NCBI RefSeq assembly: GCF_024436415.1
Contig: NZ_JAFMZQ010000001.1
Span: 434,001 to 498,000, forward strand
Direction of reading: 5' to 3'
DNA length: 64,000 nucleotides
Origin: Pedobacter deserti
GTDB lineage: Bacteria; Bacteroidota; Bacteroidia; Sphingobacteriales; Sphingobacteriaceae
Shown: positions 1 through 8,884 of the stretch, one piece after another
Layout: each line of letters opens with the position of its first letter
Numbering within the stretch: the first letter of the stretch is position 1
Position numbers and translations under genes: made by a program
Notes under the pieces: generated by a model
Database searches by the model: none
Told to the model about the DNA's origin: nothing
What the model saw: only the letters and a program-made list of their open reading frames with translations

Positions 1-887
1 ATTTTAGCTGCGGTTTGCTTGCCTAAAAGTGTATAACGCCCATATAAAGCTTGCTGATCGGGTGTTAACAAGCCCTTCCCCACGATCGTGCGGTCTTGTT
101 TCCCGATAAAAAGCACCGTAGGAACCTTGATGTTGTAGAATTCATATACTACCGGCTGTTCATAAATCATAGTATATGTTAGCGCAGCAACCCTGGCCCA
201 CCTGGGGAAGTCTGCGCTCGCCGTAACTCCGGCAGCAATGTTCACCAGTTCTTCATATTCAGGTTTCCAGACGGTGAAATAAGAACTCTGATAATACCGT
301 CTGATGCTTTCTGCGGTCGATTTCAACTCGGTGCGGTACTGCTCTTCCGTGGTTATATAAGGTACGAAACGCCGGTAGTCTTCGAGACCGATAGGGTTCT
401 CCAAGAGCAATTTCTCGGTACGCTCCGGATACATCAAGGCAAAACGCGTGGCAAGCATTCCGCCCATCGAGTGGCCGAGCACGCTTGCCCGCTGGATCTT
501 CAAGGTATCAAGAAGTGCTTTGTTCCAGCGCGCCATTTGATGGAAACTATAATGTATGAATGCTTTTGACGACCTACCAAATCCAATCTGATCCGGCACG
601 ATAACCCTGAACCCGCGATCGGTTAGCGCCTTTATAACATTAGTCCAGTAATATCCACCGAAGTTCTTTCCATGAAACAATACGACAGTTCTGCCGTTGC
701 TTATCCTGCCAGGCATGATATCCATGTAGGCCATCCGGAGATCCTGGCCCTCGGTATGCACCGGAAAGAACTTTACCGGGTGAGGATAACCTACATTTTC
801 AAGGGTTACAGATAAGGTGTCTGATTTTTGTGCAAACGCTGATAACGAGAAGAGCAGCGACAATACAAAGGATATTCTTTTCAACAT
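1..887 (-). CDS. secreted alpha/beta hydrolase, 3' end outside window
   Basis: Reading right to left from an ATG at 887, the protein starts with a signal peptide (MLKRISFVLSLLFSLSAFAQ) and continues as an alpha/beta-hydrolase fold. An oxyanion-type HGKNFGG lies near residue 70 and the nucleophile elbow GHSMGG gives the catalytic serine near residue 139. The acid is probably the Asp in GKQDRTIVG near residue 264. The catalytic His lies beyond the window edge, so at least 295 residues are seen but not the C-terminus. Family members are esterases, lipases or epoxide-type hydrolases acting in the periplasm; the substrate cannot be read from the sequence. The gene is transcribed away from the receiver-domain gene to its right. 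Confidence 0.85.
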   Translation of the reverse strand, partial: MLKRISFVLSLLFSLSAFAQKSDTLSVTLENVGYPHPVKFFPVHTEGQDLRMAYMDIMPGRISNGRTVVLFHGKNFGGYYWTNVIKALTDRGFRVIVPDQIGFGRSSKAFIHYSFHQMARWNKALLDTLKIQRASVLGHSMGGMLATRFALMYPERTEKLLLENPIGLEDYRRFVPYITTEEQYRTELKSTAESIRRYYQSSYFTVWKPEYEELVNIAAGVTASADFPRWARVAALTYTMIYEQPVVYEFYNIKVPTVLFIGKQDRTIVGKGLLTPDQQALYGRYTLLGKQTAAK

Positions 888-1042
888 GGCTGTTTATTAA
901 CTTCAAACAATTTAATCTGTATAAGGTTATAAACATATTTAAAAAAACTATCAAACACAATGTGAGGGTCTTTAAACTCCACCAATGCGCATTAATTTTG
1001 TTTATTAGTTTTAAAAAAAATATAAACAATCTAATTTCTTAA

Positions 1043-1050
1043 TATATTTG
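1043..1050 (+). promoter_or_regulatory. -7 promoter element of the receiver-domain gene
   Basis: TATATTTG matches the Bacteroidota -7 consensus TAnnTTTG exactly and lies 21 bp before the TTG start at 1072. No convincing -33 TTTG is seen at 18-21 bp upstream. The rest of the gap 888-1071 is AT-rich with nothing else I can support. Confidence 0.55.
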
Positions 1051-1071
1051 TATTCAACAAATTAATCTGAC

Positions 1072-1464
1072 TTGGCAAAGGGCACCGCAGTTTACAAAAA
1101 CATTTTGGTCATCGAGGATAATCATGCGATTCTTGACGTGATCACGCTTATTTTACAGAGCGAAGCGTACAAAGTATCTGGCTTCAACAAAAGCGCAGAC
1201 ATGATGTCGCATATTGAAGCCTCAAAGCCGGATCTGATTATACTCGATATCATGTTACCAGACGGGGACGGGAGAGATCTGTTGAAACAAATCAGGTCTG
1301 AAGAAAAAACGGCACATATTCCTGTGCTGATGATATCGGCACGATACACAGCGGAAAATATACAGCATGGTGAGTTTAAACCCAATGGCTTTCTAGCTAA
1401 ACCGTTCGATATTGACGATCTGCTGGACAAGATCGAAGGCATTCTATCCGGAAAATCTTACTAA
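1072..1464 (+). CDS. single-domain response regulator (receiver protein)
   Basis: A 130-residue stand-alone CheY-like receiver domain. It has the acidic pair E15-D16, the phospho-acceptor D59 in ILDIMLPDGDG, the switch Ser89 in MISAR and the conserved Lys110 in AKPFD. No output domain follows, so it should act by protein-protein contact or as a phosphorelay intermediate. No histidine kinase is nearby, so it is an orphan here. The start is TTG, 21 bp behind a consensus -7 element; no in-frame ATG precedes the domain. It converges on hisS with only 3 bp between the stop codons. Confidence 0.85.
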   Translation: MAKGTAVYKNILVIEDNHAILDVITLILQSEAYKVSGFNKSADMMSHIEASKPDLIILDIMLPDGDGRDLLKQIRSEEKTAHIPVLMISARYTAENIQHGEFKPNGFLAKPFDIDDLLDKIEGILSGKSY

Positions 1465-1467
1465 ATA

Positions 1468-2862
1468 TCAGTCAGCCTTACTGGCCTGAAGTAAAGCGAC
1501 AATTGAGTCGATCGACAGGCGTTTTTGATCGCCGCTTTGCATGTCTTTTAAAGTAAGCTGCCCGTCTGTCATCTCTTCACTTCCTATCAGGATCACATAC
1601 GGAATATTTTTAGAGTCAGCATAACCCATCTGTTTTTTCAGCTTCGCGTGAGATGGATAGAGCTCAGCACTGATTCCGGCTGTACGTAGTCGCTTGAGTA
1701 ATGGCAACGCGTATCTTTCGGCTTCTGCATCGAAATTACTGATCAGGACCTGCGTACCGGTCAGCACCGATTCTGGAAACAGATTCAATTCTTCAAGCAC
1801 GTCATAGATACGGTCGGCCCCAAATGATATCCCTACGCCGGTAAGTCCCTTTAAACCAAACATGCCCGTCAGGTTATCGTACCGACCGCCGCCGCCGATA
1901 CTGCCGATGCTTACCTGATTGGCTTTTACTTCGAAGATGCAGCCCGTATAGTAATTTAACCCGCGGGCTAGGGTTACATCCAGGTCAACATTACCCGCAA
2001 GGTCATTATCTCCGGACAATAAGCTAAGGTATTCAAACACCTGCCGCAGCTCGCTCAGACCCTCTGTACCTATAGGTGAAGACGACAATACCATATCCAG
2101 GTTCTCCAGCTTCTGCGTAACGGATCCCGAAAGCAAAATAATTGGCCTTAGCTTTTCGATGTCGGAAGCTGAAAACCCTCTCTCAATAAGTTCAGCAATT
2201 ACACCATCTAATCCGATTTTATCGAGTTTATCAATGGAAATGGTCATGTCAACGATCAAGTCCGGCTTACCTAAGATCTCAGCGATTCCAGACAATATCT
2301 TGCGATTATTTATTTTTATAGTGAAATCATTCAGCCCGAGATTAGTCAGCGCCTCCTGGTAGATCAGAACGAACTCAGCTTCATTGAGCAAACTCTCCGA
2401 ACCGACTACATCGGCATCACATTGGTAAAATTCCCTGTAACGACCTTTTTGCGGCCTATCTGCCCGCCATACAGGTTGTACCTGATAGCGTTTAAAGGGA
2501 AAGGAAATATCTGCCTGGTGCATCACCACATATCGCGCAAACGGAACAGTTAAGTCATATCTGAGCGCCTTCTCTGTAATTGACGGGAGAAGAATGTTGC
2601 TTGTTCGACTGTTGAGGATGTCAGCATCCACCTTCGATAGAAAGTCTCCGCTGTTCAATATTTTAAAGATCAGTTTGTCTCCCTCGTCACCATACTTACC
2701 CGTTAGTGTTGACAGATTCTCCATGGAAGGTGTCTGTATCTCAGCATAGCCATATTTTCTGAAAACCCTTTTAATGGTTTCAAAAATATAATTACGTCTA
2801 ACCATCTCCTTTGGAGAAAAATCGCGGGTTCCTTTTACTAATGAGGGTTTAATACTCGACAT
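1468..2862 (-). CDS. hisS: histidyl-tRNA synthetase
   Basis: Class II aminoacyl-tRNA synthetase of 464 residues, charging tRNA-His in the cytoplasm. Visible are the N-terminal KGTRDFSP segment, the motif 2 region RADRPQKGRYREFYQCDADV, the histidine-specific RGLNYYTG motif, and a C-terminal anticodon-binding domain. I chose the ATG at 2862. The in-frame codon five positions upstream is TTG and overlaps the -7 promoter box, so it cannot be on the mRNA if that box is used. The length fits the family. The gene is monocistronic between a terminator upstream and a convergent neighbour downstream. Confidence 0.95.
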   Translation of the reverse strand: MSSIKPSLVKGTRDFSPKEMVRRNYIFETIKRVFRKYGYAEIQTPSMENLSTLTGKYGDEGDKLIFKILNSGDFLSKVDADILNSRTSNILLPSITEKALRYDLTVPFARYVVMHQADISFPFKRYQVQPVWRADRPQKGRYREFYQCDADVVGSESLLNEAEFVLIYQEALTNLGLNDFTIKINNRKILSGIAEILGKPDLIVDMTISIDKLDKIGLDGVIAELIERGFSASDIEKLRPIILLSGSVTQKLENLDMVLSSSPIGTEGLSELRQVFEYLSLLSGDNDLAGNVDLDVTLARGLNYYTGCIFEVKANQVSIGSIGGGGRYDNLTGMFGLKGLTGVGISFGADRIYDVLEELNLFPESVLTGTQVLISNFDAEAERYALPLLKRLRTAGISAELYPSHAKLKKQMGYADSKNIPYVILIGSEEMTDGQLTLKDMQSGDQKRLSIDSIVALLQASKAD

Positions 2863-2866
2863 GGCG

Positions 2867-2874
2867 CAAAAATA
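2867..2874 (-). promoter_or_regulatory. hisS -7 element directly at the start codon
   Basis: TATTTTTG on the minus strand is a perfect TAnnTTTG and ends only 4 nt before the hisS ATG. Transcription should begin at or next to the ATG, which predicts a leaderless mRNA. No TTTG is seen at the -33 position, where there is only a T tract. Confidence 0.5.
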
Positions 2875-2891
2875 CAAAAACTAACAGGCAT

Positions 2892-2921
2892 AAAAAAAGG
2901 TTGCCCTGTGCGAGGGCAACC
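2892..2921 (-). terminator. terminator of the pdhA-pdhC operon
   Basis: Nine-base-pair stem GGTTGCCCT (2899-2907) / AGGGCAACC (2913-2921) with a 5-nt loop. On the minus strand it is followed by seven T residues (plus-strand A run 2892-2898). It lies 22 bp past the pdhC stop and before hisS. The plus side also has TTTT, so it may work in both directions. Confidence 0.85.
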
Positions 2922-2942
2922 TTTTATTTATAAAGATCATTA

Positions 2943-4598
2943 TTATGCAAGCAATCTGATCGGCTCTTCCAGTAGACCCTTTAGGGTTTGAAGGAAAGCG
3001 GCACCAGTGGCCCCGTCAACTACGCGATGGTCGCATCCTAATGTCAGCTTCATCACGTTTCCTGGAACGACAGCGCCGTTTTTCACAACAGGTACCTGCT
3101 GAATTGCTCCTACAGATAAAATAGCACCATCGGGAGCGTTAATGATTGAAGTAAACTCGTCAATACCGAACATACCAAGGTTAGACACGGTAAAGGTTGA
3201 GCCTTCCCAGTCCGACGGCTGCAGTTTCTTAGCCTTCGCCTTTTGTCCGTATTCTTTCACTTCTGCAGAAATGTGGGATAATGATTTACCGTCTGCAAAG
3301 CGAACTACCGGAACTAACAAGCCATCCTCAACAGCCATAGCCACACCAATGTTCGTGTGCTCGTTGAAGCGGATCTTATCACCACCCCATGACGAGTTGA
3401 CCGCAGGATGCTTTTTAAGTGCGACAGCAACTGCCTTGATTACGATATCATTAAATGATACTTTAACAGGCGCAACCGCATTTATCGCTGTGCGCGCTGA
3501 TATGGCACTATCCATATCTACGCTAATGGTGAGATAAAAATGAGGTGCGGTAAATAAACTTTCTGACAAACGCTTCGCGATCACTTTACGCATCTGTGAA
3601 ACAGGCTTCTCAGTAAATCTTTCTTCACCTACAAACTGTGGTATCACTGGCGCAGCCGACTTTCCTGTGTCTGCACCCGTGGTAGCTTCTGTTTTTGTAG
3701 AACCAGCCTCAGGTTTAAAGCTTTCGACATCCTTTTTTATAATACGTCCGCCGTCCGCGCTGCCTGCAACCTGTGTCAGGTCAATACCTTTCTCGAGCGC
3801 AATCCGTCTGGCAAGCGGAGATGCCTTAACGCGATCGCCTGTTCCCGAGACTACGGCCTTCTCTTCTTTATGATCAACTGAGCGGGCGTCGGAACCAGCA
3901 GCAGGCTTCTCTTCCTTAGCGGAAGCAGCCGGCTTAACATCGCCTTGATTTAAAATGCCGCTTATGTCTGTACCTTCAGGTCCTACAATGGCAATAATGC
4001 CATTGACTTTTGCCGCCTGGCCTTTTTCAACGCCTATATGTAAAAGTGTTCCTGACGCATAGCCCATCACCTCCATCGTTGCCTTGTCGGTTTCAACATC
4101 GGCCAGTATATCGTCGTCCTTCACCTTATCTCCCACTTTCTTGTGCCATTCAGCAATAACACCTTCTGTCATTGTATCACTAAGCAGAGGCATGCGGATT
4201 ACACTAACACCCATTTTCTCCAGATCCTGCTCTGAAAGTCCCCCGGATGCCGGTGCATTGCCTGCTGAACTATCTGGCCCATCTTCAGACTTACCAGCCG
4301 GTTCAGATTCAGCTCCTGACGGCTTGTCTTCGGATGCTAAAAGCGCTTTATAATCTTCACCTTCCTTGCCTACTACTGCGATAACGGCGTCAACAGGCAC
4401 TGCCTTACCTTCTTCCACACCAATATATAATATGGTGCCATCCCAGTAAGATTCCAGATCCATGGTCGCCTTGTCAGTCTCAACCTCAGCAAGAACGTCT
4501 CCGCTTTTTATCTTATCGCCAACTTTTTTATGCCACTTAGCCATAACCCCCTCGGTCATGGTGTCGCTCATTTTTGGCATTCTAATTATTTCAGCCAT
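2943..4598 (-). CDS. pdhC: dihydrolipoamide acetyltransferase, pyruvate dehydrogenase E2
   Basis: E2 core of the pyruvate dehydrogenase complex (551 residues), transferring acetyl groups from lipoyl-lysine to CoA. Two tandem lipoyl domains are visible, each with an ETDKATM motif: the modified lysines are K43 and K172. A peripheral-subunit-binding domain follows (about 257-293, KASPLARRIALEKGIDL), then a flexible linker and the catalytic acyltransferase domain ending with DHRVVDG (His524, Asp528). Linkers are rich in Ala, Glu, Pro, Ser and Lys. It lies 28 bp downstream of pdhA in one operon. E1beta and E3 genes are absent from the window, so the complex is encoded at several loci. Confidence 0.95.
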   Translation of the reverse strand: MAEIIRMPKMSDTMTEGVMAKWHKKVGDKIKSGDVLAEVETDKATMDLESYWDGTILYIGVEEGKAVPVDAVIAVVGKEGEDYKALLASEDKPSGAESEPAGKSEDGPDSSAGNAPASGGLSEQDLEKMGVSVIRMPLLSDTMTEGVIAEWHKKVGDKVKDDDILADVETDKATMEVMGYASGTLLHIGVEKGQAAKVNGIIAIVGPEGTDISGILNQGDVKPAASAKEEKPAAGSDARSVDHKEEKAVVSGTGDRVKASPLARRIALEKGIDLTQVAGSADGGRIIKKDVESFKPEAGSTKTEATTGADTGKSAAPVIPQFVGEERFTEKPVSQMRKVIAKRLSESLFTAPHFYLTISVDMDSAISARTAINAVAPVKVSFNDIVIKAVAVALKKHPAVNSSWGGDKIRFNEHTNIGVAMAVEDGLLVPVVRFADGKSLSHISAEVKEYGQKAKAKKLQPSDWEGSTFTVSNLGMFGIDEFTSIINAPDGAILSVGAIQQVPVVKNGAVVPGNVMKLTLGCDHRVVDGATGAAFLQTLKGLLEEPIRLLA

Positions 4599-4626
4599 CT
4601 TAATATCTCTTGAAATGCGTGTGTAA

Positions 4627-5622
4627 TTAATCTAAAACGTAAGGATAGTCCTGCTGTGCGTAAACATCTTTATAAAGCTCCGCAGCTTCCGGCCATGGCG
4701 ACTCTTCGGCAAACTTCACTGACTCATCAACAATCTCTTTCACGCGGGACTCAATGCCTTCAATCCATGCTTCGTCAGCATATTTCTCCTTTAATATAAC
4801 TTCCCTTACTTTTTCGATAGGGTCTTTAGATTTATAATCCTCAAGTTCTTCTTTTGTCCTGTATTTAGCAGGATCTGACATGGAATGTCCGCGGTAACGA
4901 TACGTGCGCATTTCAAGGAAGGTGGGGCCTTCACCGTTTCTTGCCCGCTGGAACGCTTCATCCATAGCGTTATGTATGGCTACCGGATCCATACCATCTA
5001 CCGGTGCACAAGGCATATCGAAGCCGAGACCAATCTTATAAATATCGGTCATATTGGTAGTGCGCTCCACAGATGTACCCATTGCATATCCGTTATTTTC
5101 ACAAACGAATACTACAGGCAGCTTCCAAAGCATAGCCATGTTAAATGCCTCATTAAGCGCCCCCTGGCGAACGGCGCCATCACCCATGTAACATACGTTT
5201 ACGTTAGATGTTCCCTTGTATTTTTCTGCAAAAGCAATCCCTGCCCCCAAAGGAATTTGCCCGCCCACGATTCCGTGTCCGCCGTAGAAATTATGTTCCT
5301 TACTGAAGAGGTGCATAGAACCACCCTTGCCTTTCGAGCAGCCAGTGGCCTTTCCATACATTTCAGCCATGATTGAATTAGCACTCACACCCAGAGCCAG
5401 CGCGTGAGCATGGTCCCGATACGCCGTAATCATAGAGTCTCCCTTCTGCATAGCTGACACAGCTCCTGCAACGACAGCTTCCTGACCGATATATAAATGG
5501 CAAAAACCCCTTATTTTCTGTTGCCCGTATAGCTGACCTGTTTTCTCTTCGAACTTGCGCATAAGCAACATCGACTCAAACCACTTTAGATAAGTATCTT
5601 TATTAATTTCTACTGCACTCAT
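4627..5622 (-). CDS. pdhA: pyruvate dehydrogenase E1 component, alpha subunit
   Basis: Thiamine-diphosphate-dependent E1alpha, 331 residues, decarboxylating pyruvate for the E2 encoded just downstream. The ThDP/Mg-binding motif begins at GDG 147-149 and ends at the Asn pair 176-177 (CENNGYA). The phosphorylation-loop-like segment RYRGHSMSDPAKYR is also present. The YIGQEA and GSMHLF segments typical of heterotetrameric E1alpha are visible. The partner E1beta is not encoded beside it, a split found in other Bacteroidota. A consensus -7 element precedes the ATG. The protein depends on the vitamin that the TPP-riboswitch locus at 54 kb appears to manage. Confidence 0.93.
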   Translation of the reverse strand: MSAVEINKDTYLKWFESMLLMRKFEEKTGQLYGQQKIRGFCHLYIGQEAVVAGAVSAMQKGDSMITAYRDHAHALALGVSANSIMAEMYGKATGCSKGKGGSMHLFSKEHNFYGGHGIVGGQIPLGAGIAFAEKYKGTSNVNVCYMGDGAVRQGALNEAFNMAMLWKLPVVFVCENNGYAMGTSVERTTNMTDIYKIGLGFDMPCAPVDGMDPVAIHNAMDEAFQRARNGEGPTFLEMRTYRYRGHSMSDPAKYRTKEELEDYKSKDPIEKVREVILKEKYADEAWIEGIESRVKEIVDESVKFAEESPWPEAAELYKDVYAQQDYPYVLD

Positions 5623-5651
5623 TATTTGGGTATAGATTTATTTTACGCTAG

Positions 5652-5659
5652 CAAATCTA
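5652..5659 (-). promoter_or_regulatory. -7 promoter element of pdhA-pdhC
   Basis: TAGATTTG on the minus strand matches TAnnTTTG exactly and lies about 30 bp before the pdhA ATG. The -33 region is not recognisable. The remainder of 5623-5855 holds the divergent promoter of the NlpC gene. Confidence 0.6.
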
Positions 5660-5751
5660 GTTTTTTATTGCAACATTAGGAAGAAAATGATTGTAAATTG
5701 AACACTAAGCCTACGAATATGTGGATAACTTTCAGGATTTTGCAACGGGCG

Positions 5752-5783
5752 TTTGCATAAGGTTGCTAAAATATATATGTTTG
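5752..5783 (+). promoter_or_regulatory. complete promoter of the NlpC/P60 gene
   Basis: TTTG at 5752-5755, a 20-bp spacer and TATGTTTG at 5776-5783 form a full Bacteroidota sigma-ABfr promoter. Start of transcription is expected near 5789, giving a leader of about 67 nt. Confidence 0.75.
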
Positions 5784-5855
5784 CTATCCAAACAATAAGC
5801 CTTAAAGGTTTACGTTAGAGTGTAAGTTGCTTTTTACCAAACTTAACCGAACAAC

Positions 5856-6410
5856 ATGACAAAAAAGTTCTTCTTGTCTGTAGCATTGTTTTCGTGCACT
5901 GTATTTGCCGCAAATGCACAAACAAAAGCTAAACAAACCAGCAAACTGGCAGATCCGGACAACCTGGCTTCTCAATATTTTTCTCAGGTTATGGGTGTGG
6001 CAGTGGATGCTACTTCAAACATAAAGCTTTACAAGTTCATATATGAGTGGATAGGAACCCCTTACCGTTTTGGCGGCAATACGGAGAAAGGGATAGACTG
6101 TTCGGCTTTCACCAAGGCTATCTACGATAAAGTTTTCAACACAACGATACTCCGGAATTCAAGAGATATTTTCAGCATGGTAGACCCGCTTCCTAAAAGT
6201 GAACTAAAGGAAGGCGATCTTGTTTTTTTTAAAATAAAAAGCAGAAGCATCACCCATATCGGGATTTATCTTGGAGACAACCGTTTTGCGCATGCTTCTT
6301 CTACAAGGGGTGTCGTTATAAGTAACTTAAACGAGCCTTATTACTCCAGGTATTTCTACAAAGGCGGGCGTATTATAGACGCTGTGCAGTCAGAGCTTAT
6401 TGAAGAATAG
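5856..6410 (+). CDS. secreted NlpC/P60 cell-wall hydrolase
   Basis: 184 residues with an N-terminal signal peptide cleaved near ANAQ22 and a C-terminal C40 peptidase domain. The catalytic Cys82 sits in GIDCSAFTK. His134 is in SITHIGIYLGD and the third polar residue is probably His146 in RFAHASS. Family members cut the D-Glu-diamino acid bond in peptidoglycan stem peptides, so this is likely a periplasmic or envelope endopeptidase for wall remodelling. There is no SH3 or LysM targeting domain. It is monocistronic with its own strong promoter and converges on a small membrane-protein gene. Confidence 0.88.
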   Translation: MTKKFFLSVALFSCTVFAANAQTKAKQTSKLADPDNLASQYFSQVMGVAVDATSNIKLYKFIYEWIGTPYRFGGNTEKGIDCSAFTKAIYDKVFNTTILRNSRDIFSMVDPLPKSELKEGDLVFFKIKSRSITHIGIYLGDNRFAHASSTRGVVISNLNEPYYSRYFYKGGRIIDAVQSELIEE

Positions 6411-6433
6411 CGGCCTAGGCATACCTAAGCCGC
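6410..6433. terminator. shared bidirectional hairpin between convergent genes
   Basis: GCGGCCTAGG (6410-6419) pairs with CCTAAGCCGC (6424-6433) around a CATA loop, with one C/A mismatch. The hairpin spans both stop codons. T tracts are weak on both sides, so its strength is uncertain. Confidence 0.5.
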
Positions 6434-6610
6434 ATCTTTAGTGTTCTTAACCAAGCCAATCCCGGAAAAGAAAAAGATCACTCCGATTGCCGCAATCACC
6501 ACAAGTTCTCTTACCTGAATGGATTGATTAACAAATCCATAACCAGCGTAAATAAGCCCGATGATCCCCAGGATTGTCAGGATCGTCCCAAATGTTCGTT
6601 TAACGTTCAT
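6425..6610 (-). CDS. small two-helix membrane protein
   Basis: 61 residues with two predicted membrane helices (about 8-28 and 36-54), separated by a short polar loop VNQSIQVREL. A short basic N-terminus (MNVKR) and a polar C-terminus (KNTKDAA) follow the positive-inside pattern. I do not recognise a named family. It is the last of three co-directional genes (TPR protein, Prc protease, this one), 38 bp after the protease, and may be co-transcribed with it. It is supported by ATG start, coding composition and its fit between neighbours, not by motif. Confidence 0.6.
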   Translation of the reverse strand: MNVKRTFGTILTILGIIGLIYAGYGFVNQSIQVRELVVIAAIGVIFFFSGIGLVKNTKDAA

Positions 6611-6648
6611 AGCATAGATGTTTTCCTACGCTATGCAATTTCTATGCC

Positions 6649-8766
6649 TTATTTGGATATGCCAGATAGGCGAAGCAGGTCGCCCATAATCTGCATGCTT
6701 TCATCAAGCACAAAATCGGAGCTCTCTTCTTTGGTCGCCTTATCCCCCTTTTTTAAAGGAGCAAGCCCACGCGAGACGCGCAACTGATTCGTTCTGGCCA
6801 ATGCCTTTGCTTCCTGGCTGTCACGTTCGGCTTTGAGTTTCGCCTCGTTTAAACTTACAGACACTTCCGACTGACGCTTCTGTACATCTGCAATATCTTC
6901 CTGAAGCATTTTGTACTCAAGAGAATTTTTCATTCGCTCGTTGTGCGCATTTAACAATTCCGCTTTTACCGGCCCCAGGTTTGCCACGGGCTTAAAGTCA
7001 GAGGGCTTGATCTCGTCCCATGGCAGGGCAGATTTCTCTGTGTCCTCCCCAATTTTATCCATAGGATAAAGCGACGGAAACTGGATATCCGGGATAACAC
7101 CTTTATGCTGGGTACTGCTTCCGGTAACCCTGTAAAACTTAGCCATGGTTAAGTTGATTTGCCCAAGCTGAGGCACTTCGCGTCCTGAAGCAGGAGCGTT
7201 TTTACCTACCAGCGCAGCGAGTCTTTGCAAAAGAGACGGGTTCACCAGCTGACTCATGTCAATTGAAGATTGAACCGTTCCCTTTCCGAAGGTCTGGGTT
7301 CCCATAATGATTCCCCGTCCATAGTCTTGAATAGCACCTGCGAAAATCTCTGAGGCCGAGGCACTAAGGCGGTCCACCATAACACCAAAAGGACCATTCC
7401 AGGCCATACCGGCATTGTTGTCTTCGTTCACCTCTACATTTCCTTTCAAATCTCTTACCTGAACAACGGGACCACGGTCTATAAATAACCCGGTTAAATC
7501 AATCGCCTCTACCAGCGATCCTCCGCCGTTGGCCCTCAGGTCCATAACGATGGCATCAACCTTATCCAGGTTTTTAAGCGTATCGATTAACAAACGCACG
7601 TCGCGGGTTGTACTCTTATAGTTGGGATCGCCTGCTCTTGCAGCCTTGAAATCTGCATAAAAGCCAGGAACTGTTATGACACCCATTTTGTACGACCTGC
7701 CGCCCGACTGGATCGTTTCTACCTTTTTCTTCGCCGAAAGCTCTTCCATGACAATTCGCTCGCGCACAAGTTCGATGATGACTGGCTTTGATGACATTTC
7801 CTGACCCACCGGGATGATCTTTAATCTTACTTTAGTTCCTTTTGGTCCTTTGATTTTTGCGACAGAGTTTTCAATCCTCCACCCAATAATGTCCTCAAAT
7901 TCTCCGTTTCCTTGCGCAACAGCTATTATCCTGTCGCCCGCGCTCAACAACTTACTTTTAAAGGCAGGTCCTCCAGGGATAACTTCAGCAATTTTCAGTA
8001 TCTCGTTTTCCAACTGCAGGCGCGCACCGATCCCTTCAAATGACCTCGCCATATCTTCGTTAAACGCCTGGGCATTCACAGGATTAAAATAGTTGGTATG
8101 AGGGTCAACTGCTTCAGTAAATGCGTCCATCACCGTTTGAAAAACATCCTGATTATTAACCTTAGCCGATTGCGATTTGAGGTTTTCATAGCGTTTGGTT
8201 AATGTTTCGATGTTCTTGGCCGCATCGGCACTAGCTATCCTGAGGTTCACCAGATCATATTTAACACGTTTGCTCCACAAGGCCTGCTGCTCAGCCGCTG
8301 AAGTTGTCCAGGGCATCTTTTCCCGATCAAAAACATAAGTGTCATTTTGAGTAAAATCATACTTAGACTTTGCTTTTGCGAGCGCAAAATTGATAAACTG
8401 GCCGTACCGCTTTAAATAAACGTTAAAAATATAAAACGGAGCGGTTAGATCCCCGTTTCGAAAATCATCATCCAACTGGTATCTGAATTTTTCAAAGTCT
8501 TTGATATCAGAGGCAAGGAAATAATATCTGTATGGGTCCAGATCTTTGATGTACCGGTCGAGAACAACGGAAGATAACGAATCGTTAACCTTCAGCTTTT
8601 TATAATTATAATTTTCTATCAGTGCGACGATCTCCTTGCAGACCAAAGCCTGCTTTTCATCTGGCATGATATTATTTACCCCCTGAACAACCGGCTGCTG
8701 CTTTGGCGACGCCTGACATGCAAGCACAGCTGCAGTAAAAATAACCAGAAATACTCTCTTCAACAT
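6649..8766 (-). CDS. prc: Prc/tail-specific protease, lipoprotein form
   Basis: C-terminal processing peptidase (S41A) of 705 residues, an envelope protease that degrades or trims periplasmic proteins from the C-terminus. From the ATG at 8766 the protein has a lipoprotein signal peptide with a VLAC lipobox (Cys17). An in-frame ATG at 8790 would only lengthen the n-region. An N-terminal Prc domain is followed by a PDZ domain (about 240-325) with FEGIGARL and PGGPA motifs. The protease core has the Ser/Lys dyad: Ser470 in SASASEIFAGA and Lys495 in TFGKGTVQS, 25 residues apart as in E. coli Prc. A charged C-terminal helical region follows. It lies downstream of a TPR protein on the same strand; partner adaptors of Prc are often TPR proteins, which makes that neighbour a candidate. 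Confidence 0.92.
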   Translation of the reverse strand: MLKRVFLVIFTAAVLACQASPKQQPVVQGVNNIMPDEKQALVCKEIVALIENYNYKKLKVNDSLSSVVLDRYIKDLDPYRYYFLASDIKDFEKFRYQLDDDFRNGDLTAPFYIFNVYLKRYGQFINFALAKAKSKYDFTQNDTYVFDREKMPWTTSAAEQQALWSKRVKYDLVNLRIASADAAKNIETLTKRYENLKSQSAKVNNQDVFQTVMDAFTEAVDPHTNYFNPVNAQAFNEDMARSFEGIGARLQLENEILKIAEVIPGGPAFKSKLLSAGDRIIAVAQGNGEFEDIIGWRIENSVAKIKGPKGTKVRLKIIPVGQEMSSKPVIIELVRERIVMEELSAKKKVETIQSGGRSYKMGVITVPGFYADFKAARAGDPNYKSTTRDVRLLIDTLKNLDKVDAIVMDLRANGGGSLVEAIDLTGLFIDRGPVVQVRDLKGNVEVNEDNNAGMAWNGPFGVMVDRLSASASEIFAGAIQDYGRGIIMGTQTFGKGTVQSSIDMSQLVNPSLLQRLAALVGKNAPASGREVPQLGQINLTMAKFYRVTGSSTQHKGVIPDIQFPSLYPMDKIGEDTEKSALPWDEIKPSDFKPVANLGPVKAELLNAHNERMKNSLEYKMLQEDIADVQKRQSEVSVSLNEAKLKAERDSQEAKALARTNQLRVSRGLAPLKKGDKATKEESSDFVLDESMQIMGDLLRLSGISK

Positions 8767-8884
8767 CTCTTTAAATAAATTAAAATCCATTTTTTATAAT
8801 CACACTAATATGATACCAATTTTGCAAATAACGAACAATGAGACCGTAATAATACTGTCGCTCTTCTGTAATCTTCGATGTCGA